In this document: piece after piece, positions 60,573-64,000 of the stretch
How positions within the stretch are numbered: position 1 is the stretch's first letter
How the letters are laid out: each line of letters opens with the position of its first letter
NCBI GenBank assembly: GCA_035294125.1
Contig: DATGLM010000069.1
Coordinates: 21,414-85,413 of the forward strand
Origin: CADDYT01 sp035294125
Lineage (GTDB): Bacteria; Chloroflexota; Ktedonobacteria; Ktedonobacterales; Ktedonobacteraceae
Direction: 5' to 3'
DNA: 64,000 nucleotides
Translations under genes and position numbers: made by a program
The notes under the pieces: generated by a model
What the model was told of the DNA's origin: nothing
Database searches by the model: none
Seen by the model: the letters and a program-made list of their open reading frames with translations, nothing else

Positions 60573-61916
60573 TTACCGTCCGAAGAAACGCTGGGTAAAC
60601 GTGGCGATGAAACTGATTTCGATGAAGAGGCCGATCACAGCTTCGAGAGCGGCTAAGGCCGTGACCGGGCTGGCAAGTGTGAAGGGGCCGGGCAGGAAGC
60701 CGCGCCCGTGAAACGAGGTAACACTGAAAATAAGAGCTTCTCGCGCCGAAAGGTGGCCGAGCGTTGCATAGCAAACGGAAAAAGCAGCGATCACGAACAG
60801 GTAGATCATGAGACTGCGTCCCGGCTTGTAGCCATAGCCTGCCAGCCCATCAAGAAACAGGGAGAAAACATAGGAACTGAAATAGCGTACCCTTTGCCAG
60901 ACATCCTTCAACCGCTGGCGCAAGCTCCGCTTAGACACGTCATTCTGTCCCGGTTCCGCGCCCCAGAGCACCTGTAGCCAGAGCACCTTACGTTGCAACA
61001 CCTGTGCCCGGTAAGCAAACGGAACCGCCTCCTCATTCATCCCCTGCCCGCGCATCGCATTAGCAAGCTGGCGATTGGCGCGCACCGCGTCCCGGTAGTC
61101 ATCAAGCTGTGTCGCCCTGTCTTTGGTAACGCCCCTGCGTGTCTTCTGCCGGGCCTTGTACTCATCACCCAGAATCCTCACCTGCCGCCAGTCAATCAAA
61201 GAAAGGTTGAGATCGCCCCATTGCACATCTGCAATTGCCACACAGCCCAGTTCCGGCGAGCTAAGCGTCGACTCTTCAAGGCTCGACACGCCATCAAAAA
61301 AGGCGTTGCGCAAATCAGCCCGTTCAAGATGGACTTTACGCAGGTAAACGCCTTCCAGATTCGCAGCGATCAAACTTGCCCGTTCCAGGTGAGCTTCGCG
61401 CAGGTAAGCATTCCGCATATTCGCTCTGTAGAGGATTGCGTCCCGCAAGGAAGCTTTGCGCAATGTAGCACTTTGCAGGTGCGCCCCGCGCAAAATAGCC
61501 CCTTCCAGGTGCGCCTCGCTCAGATCGGCTCCTTCCAGGTGTAAGGCTGCTGCCTCACGCTGCTCAGGGGTCGCGTGGCTCCACTCTCTGCGTACTAATC
61601 CGCCGTGAATTCGTGCAAGTGGCAGGCCATGCAAATCCACATGACGTAAATCGGCCCCACGCAAATCCAACCCCAGCCGCCCGCGCTGCTTCTCATCATC
61701 CCAGTCAACGGGGCCGCGCCCATCCTCGTGCGTCACCAGCAGCCATTCCACATCGGCACGAGTCAGCTTAACCCCCTTGAATGGATAAATTCCCTGATTC
61801 ACATCCGGCTGGATAGCGAGCCGTTCCCTCAAGAACCGCTGCCGTTCCGCATCAATCTCCGGCTCAGTGCGCCAGCCTGGCCTTACATTCTGCTCGAGCA
61901 TCGTCGTTTCCACCAT
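60573..61916 (-). CDS. Pentapeptide-repeat protein with ion-channel-like C-terminal domain
   Basis: 447 residues. Pentapeptide repeats (A/D-L-x-x-A/H pattern, for example ADLSEAHLEGAILRGAHLQSATLRKA) cover about 85-210 and should form a right-handed beta helix. The C-terminal part has two helices (about 365-385 and 420-440) with a re-entrant loop SVTSFHGRGF where two-helix potassium channels have TVGYG. The filter is altered, so conduction is doubtful. An in-frame ATG five codons later has GGAAAC before it. The pairing of repeats with Ion_trans_2-like helices is a known architecture. Confidence 0.75.
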   Translation of the reverse strand: MVETTMLEQNVRPGWRTEPEIDAERQRFLRERLAIQPDVNQGIYPFKGVKLTRADVEWLLVTHEDGRGPVDWDDEKQRGRLGLDLRGADLRHVDLHGLPLARIHGGLVRREWSHATPEQREAAALHLEGADLSEAHLEGAILRGAHLQSATLRKASLRDAILYRANMRNAYLREAHLERASLIAANLEGVYLRKVHLERADLRNAFFDGVSSLEESTLSSPELGCVAIADVQWGDLNLSLIDWRQVRILGDEYKARQKTRRGVTKDRATQLDDYRDAVRANRQLANAMRGQGMNEEAVPFAYRAQVLQRKVLWLQVLWGAEPGQNDVSKRSLRQRLKDVWQRVRYFSSYVFSLFLDGLAGYGYKPGRSLMIYLFVIAAFSVCYATLGHLSAREALIFSVTSFHGRGFLPGPFTLASPVTALAALEAVIGLFIEISFIATFTQRFFGR

Positions 61917-61972
61917 GTGCTTGCTTGCGTAAGTACAATCGCAATTTCAACTGGTAATTTTCTCCTACTACT

Positions 61973-62002
61973 ACTATATTTTCTTTCATTGCTGTGTTAC
62001 AA
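61973..62002 (-). promoter_or_regulatory. Promoter candidate of the pentapeptide channel gene
   Basis: On the minus strand TTGTAA (61997-62002), 18 bases, TATAGT (61973-61978), about 57 bases before the start codon. Confidence 0.5.
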
Positions 62003-62016
62003 TAGACGAGGTTCCA

Positions 62017-63195
62017 TCACAAGTTTGCAAGCGGAAAGGGGATCAGATCGCCGGGCGCGCGCTGCGGAAGACGAGAGGCAACAACAATAGCTCCTTTAAG
62101 CGGTGGCTGGTGGCAGGCAAGCCAGGCCACACCCTGCTGCTGATAGAAGCGGGTTAAAGCGGTCACCAGCCAGGAAGGCATACTGCCATCGAGGATGAGG
62201 CCGCGCTCCACAGGCACAGGCGGGAAGGGCAACGGCTCCGGCTGGAAGTATTCCAGATGCTTCGGCACAATATCGACGGAGAGAACAGTCTGCTCCTCAT
62301 CGCCACGCACCTGCACGCGCAGATCGGGAAATGTTGGCTCGCCCATGCGCAGGGGCAACGGTTCAATCCAGCCCAGGCGGGGGTCGAACTGGTAGAATGG
62401 CTGCTCACCGGCGTGGGCGCTCAAGGCAGCGTACAGCCAGTGCGGCCCGGCCCCGTAGACAGAAAGCGGCGTTTCGGCAGGCAGATCGGCAAGCAACGTC
62501 GGTAACATTGCATGGTTCCACCAGTTCGTCGATGGGTCAATAGCCTGAAGGGACAGGTAGAGATTGACCACCAGTTCAGTCGGGGCTTGATCCAGCAGCA
62601 CTTTATCCAGGTCAGCATCGGAATAGGAGGTGAAGAGGGCGGCAAGCCGATCAACCAGGGCATCGAAAACGGGTCCTTGCGCCCTGTGGCCGTGATACCG
62701 CTCCAGTCCGGTAATTGTACCTTCGATAACCGGTCGGGTTGCCTTAAGGACAGACGAGCCATCCTGCTCGGAATAGACGACGGCCAGGGGCAACAACCCA
62801 TTTATTTGTACATAGCGCCGCCAGTTGCGGTCATCCTCTTCCAGGTCGGCCCGCAACAACAGCAGCGAGTGCGTACACTGGCGCAGAATCGCGTACTGTT
62901 CCTCGCGCGGTTTCCCGCCCATATCGACGAGCAGCGGCAGGTAGCGGCGTTCCAGATCCCGGCAGATGCGCGTCACAAACTCCGGTGACCATTTGCCAGA
63001 ACTGCGAATCAGGCTCACCGTCTGCTGGTCAGGGTCAAGCTCCTGAAACCAGTTACCCTCGCCATCCGGGCAGGCGCGAATCGCATGATGGCGCACGCCG
63101 CGCTCGCGTAGCGCATGCGTCAAGCTATAGAACAACACCGATTTCCCGGCGTGGGGTGGCCCACCGATAAGTACAGCAGGTAACAGATTTACCAT
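62017..63195 (-). CDS. csx3: CRISPR-associated Csx3 with N-terminal ATPase domain
   Basis: 392 residues. The P-loop GPPHAGKS (12-19) begins an ATPase-like domain (about 1-180), with CPDGEGNWFQE and LVDMGGKPRE as in AAA-Csx3 fusions. The C-terminal 90 residues match Csx3: GLILDGSMPSWLVTAL, WLACHQP and GAIVVASRLPQRAPGD. Csx3/Crn3 degrades the cyclic tetra-adenylate messenger of type III CRISPR systems. The usual DPRxGA His-rich end is partly altered. AGGAG precedes the ATG. The neighbouring Cas gene diverges from it. Confidence 0.88.
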   Translation of the reverse strand: MVNLLPAVLIGGPPHAGKSVLFYSLTHALRERGVRHHAIRACPDGEGNWFQELDPDQQTVSLIRSSGKWSPEFVTRICRDLERRYLPLLVDMGGKPREEQYAILRQCTHSLLLLRADLEEDDRNWRRYVQINGLLPLAVVYSEQDGSSVLKATRPVIEGTITGLERYHGHRAQGPVFDALVDRLAALFTSYSDADLDKVLLDQAPTELVVNLYLSLQAIDPSTNWWNHAMLPTLLADLPAETPLSVYGAGPHWLYAALSAHAGEQPFYQFDPRLGWIEPLPLRMGEPTFPDLRVQVRGDEEQTVLSVDIVPKHLEYFQPEPLPFPPVPVERGLILDGSMPSWLVTALTRFYQQQGVAWLACHQPPLKGAIVVASRLPQRAPGDLIPFPLANL

Positions 63196-63205
63196 TGATA
63201 TTCTC

Positions 63206-63256
63206 CTGTTTCTGTTTCTGTTTCTGTTTCAAACCCGCAAGCGGGTTCAGAAAAAG
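63206..63256. repeat. CTGTTT tandem repeat and CRISPR-repeat-like palindrome
   Basis: CTGTTT is repeated four times (63206-63229) next to the Csx3 ribosome site. GTTTC then leads into AACCCGC-AA-GCGGGTT (63232-63247), a perfect palindrome shaped like a single CRISPR repeat. There is no second copy in the window, so this is not an array. Confidence 0.5.
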
Positions 63257-63347
63257 GTCTGGCTCTTGCCGCTTCCCCCTCGGAGAAGTCGAGCCGCCAA
63301 ACCTGAAAAGGTCAGGTGCTTTTACACTATTAGAGAGGAGCAGCCTC

Positions 63348-64000
63348 TTGCCAAATCACGCAGATGGTACGGATGGTATGGACGGTACGCACATCTTACT
63401 GGCAACGCTCGGCGGCCAGCCACAGGTGGTGACATTCACCCTTGATCTCCTGCTGGAAAAAGGCTTTCCCATCAAGGATGTAATGGTACTTCATCCCCAA
63501 CCAGTGCAGCCGCGCCTGCAGCACTCCATCGCCTGTCTTCAGCGGGAATTTGCCGATCTGTATAACGGCAGGCACGCCATCCGCTTTCATTCGCACGTCC
63601 TGCGGCGCAACGGACACCCGATCGACGACATCATCGACGACACCCACGCCGACGCCACGCTCAACACTATACACCAGCTCATCGGCAATCTCAAATTGCA
63701 GGGCTACCACATCCACCTCTCCGTCAGCGGGGGACGCCGCCTGATGTCGCTGCTCGCCATCTCCGTTGCCGCGCTCAACTTCGACCGCCACGACCATATC
63801 TGGCACATCTACACCCCCGCCGCGATTCAGGCGCAGGTCAGCGAGGGCCAGCAGATGCACGCTCCTGCAAGCGCGGGCGTCACCCTCATCGAAAGCCCCT
63901 TCATCGCCCTGGGCGCCTACATCTATAACCCGGCTCAAACCTTCCAGCAAGCCCAGACCGAACAACTGAACCAGATGGAAGCTGAGGAACGCGCCCGCTG
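63348..64000 (+). CDS. CRISPR-associated Cas_NE0113/Csx14-type CARF protein, N-terminal part
   Basis: 217 codons run off the window end. HILLATLGGQPQVVTFTLDLLL at the N terminus, VMVLHPQ, and SGGRRLMSLLAISVAAL with HIWHIYT are the pattern of the TIGR02584/NE0113 family, CARF-like proteins of type III CRISPR loci that sense or degrade cyclic oligoadenylates. The start is TTG 63348, seven bases after GAGGAG; ATG 63378 would lose ten residues. It is divergent from csx3, with 152 bases between. Confidence 0.82.
   Translation, partial: MPNHADGTDGMDGTHILLATLGGQPQVVTFTLDLLLEKGFPIKDVMVLHPQPVQPRLQHSIACLQREFADLYNGRHAIRFHSHVLRRNGHPIDDIIDDTHADATLNTIHQLIGNLKLQGYHIHLSVSGGRRLMSLLAISVAALNFDRHDHIWHIYTPAAIQAQVSEGQQMHAPASAGVTLIESPFIALGAYIYNPAQTFQQAQTEQLNQMEAEERAR

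Overview
The window looks like chromosome of a GC-rich, multicellular-type soil bacterium, most likely Chloroflexota of the class Ktedonobacteria. This is an inference. The supporting signs are a coenzyme F420-type luciferase-like oxidoreductase, a TPR-CHAT protease beside a sigma factor, a MeaB/B12 mutase pair, a Csx3-ATPase fusion, a mannan-type sugar locus, and dispersed palindromes of the CATTCTGAGCG..GAAGAATCT type. No rRNA, integrase or transposase gene was seen. One tRNA is present, tRNA-Gln(CTG).

Left third (1-17 kb). The end of rsmI converges on mdh across a 31-bp perfect hairpin. It is followed by an APC permease, a small membrane protein, tRNA-Gln, an AI-2E/PerM-family protein and a LIM-like zinc protein with a DA1-type HExxH peptidase domain. 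A complete four-gene ECF transporter operon follows (S component, two ATPases, T component). The minus strand then carries a catabolic cluster: esterase, LLM oxidoreductase, an acyl-CoA synthetase remnant and an SDR. After it come an alkaline-phosphatase-superfamily protein that has lost its metal ligands and a GGDEF-like/MshEN fusion.

Middle (17-37 kb). A two-module glycosyltransferase is followed by a LacI-regulated locus (solute-binding lipoprotein, two permeases, GH130, GH5-like) that reads as uptake and breakdown of manno-oligosaccharides. Next come an HD phosphohydrolase, a minus-strand envelope group (TgpA-like transglutaminase, PH-like protein, Pro/Thr-repeat membrane protein), an MFS transporter and two tandem GlsB/YeaQ-type small membrane proteins.

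Right third (36-64 kb). A co-directional minus-strand array encodes a sigma factor, a double zinc-finger protein, a TPR-CHAT protease, a cytoplasmic subtilase and a sugar-hydrolase-like barrel protein. It looks like a protease-gated signalling or cell-fate system and is the best candidate for an undescribed system. A universal stress protein, a DUF255 thioredoxin-fold protein and a TetR-ABC exporter operon follow. Then comes a second strong candidate: an XPB-like helicase, a DprA-like protein and a RecQ helicase fused to a phosphoribosyltransferase. Most of it is AT-richer than its surroundings, and a decayed, internally deleted second copy of the RecQ fusion lies beside it. MeaB, a B12-binding mutase subunit, an orphan N6-adenine methylase, a repeat cluster and a pentapeptide-repeat channel-like protein follow. 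The window ends in a type III CRISPR accessory pair: Csx3-ATPase, and divergently the start of a Cas_NE0113-type protein.

Starts were chosen by visible Shine-Dalgarno sites, and several differ from the longest open frame. Promoters and operators are pattern matches only. Percent identities and composition values were not computed.
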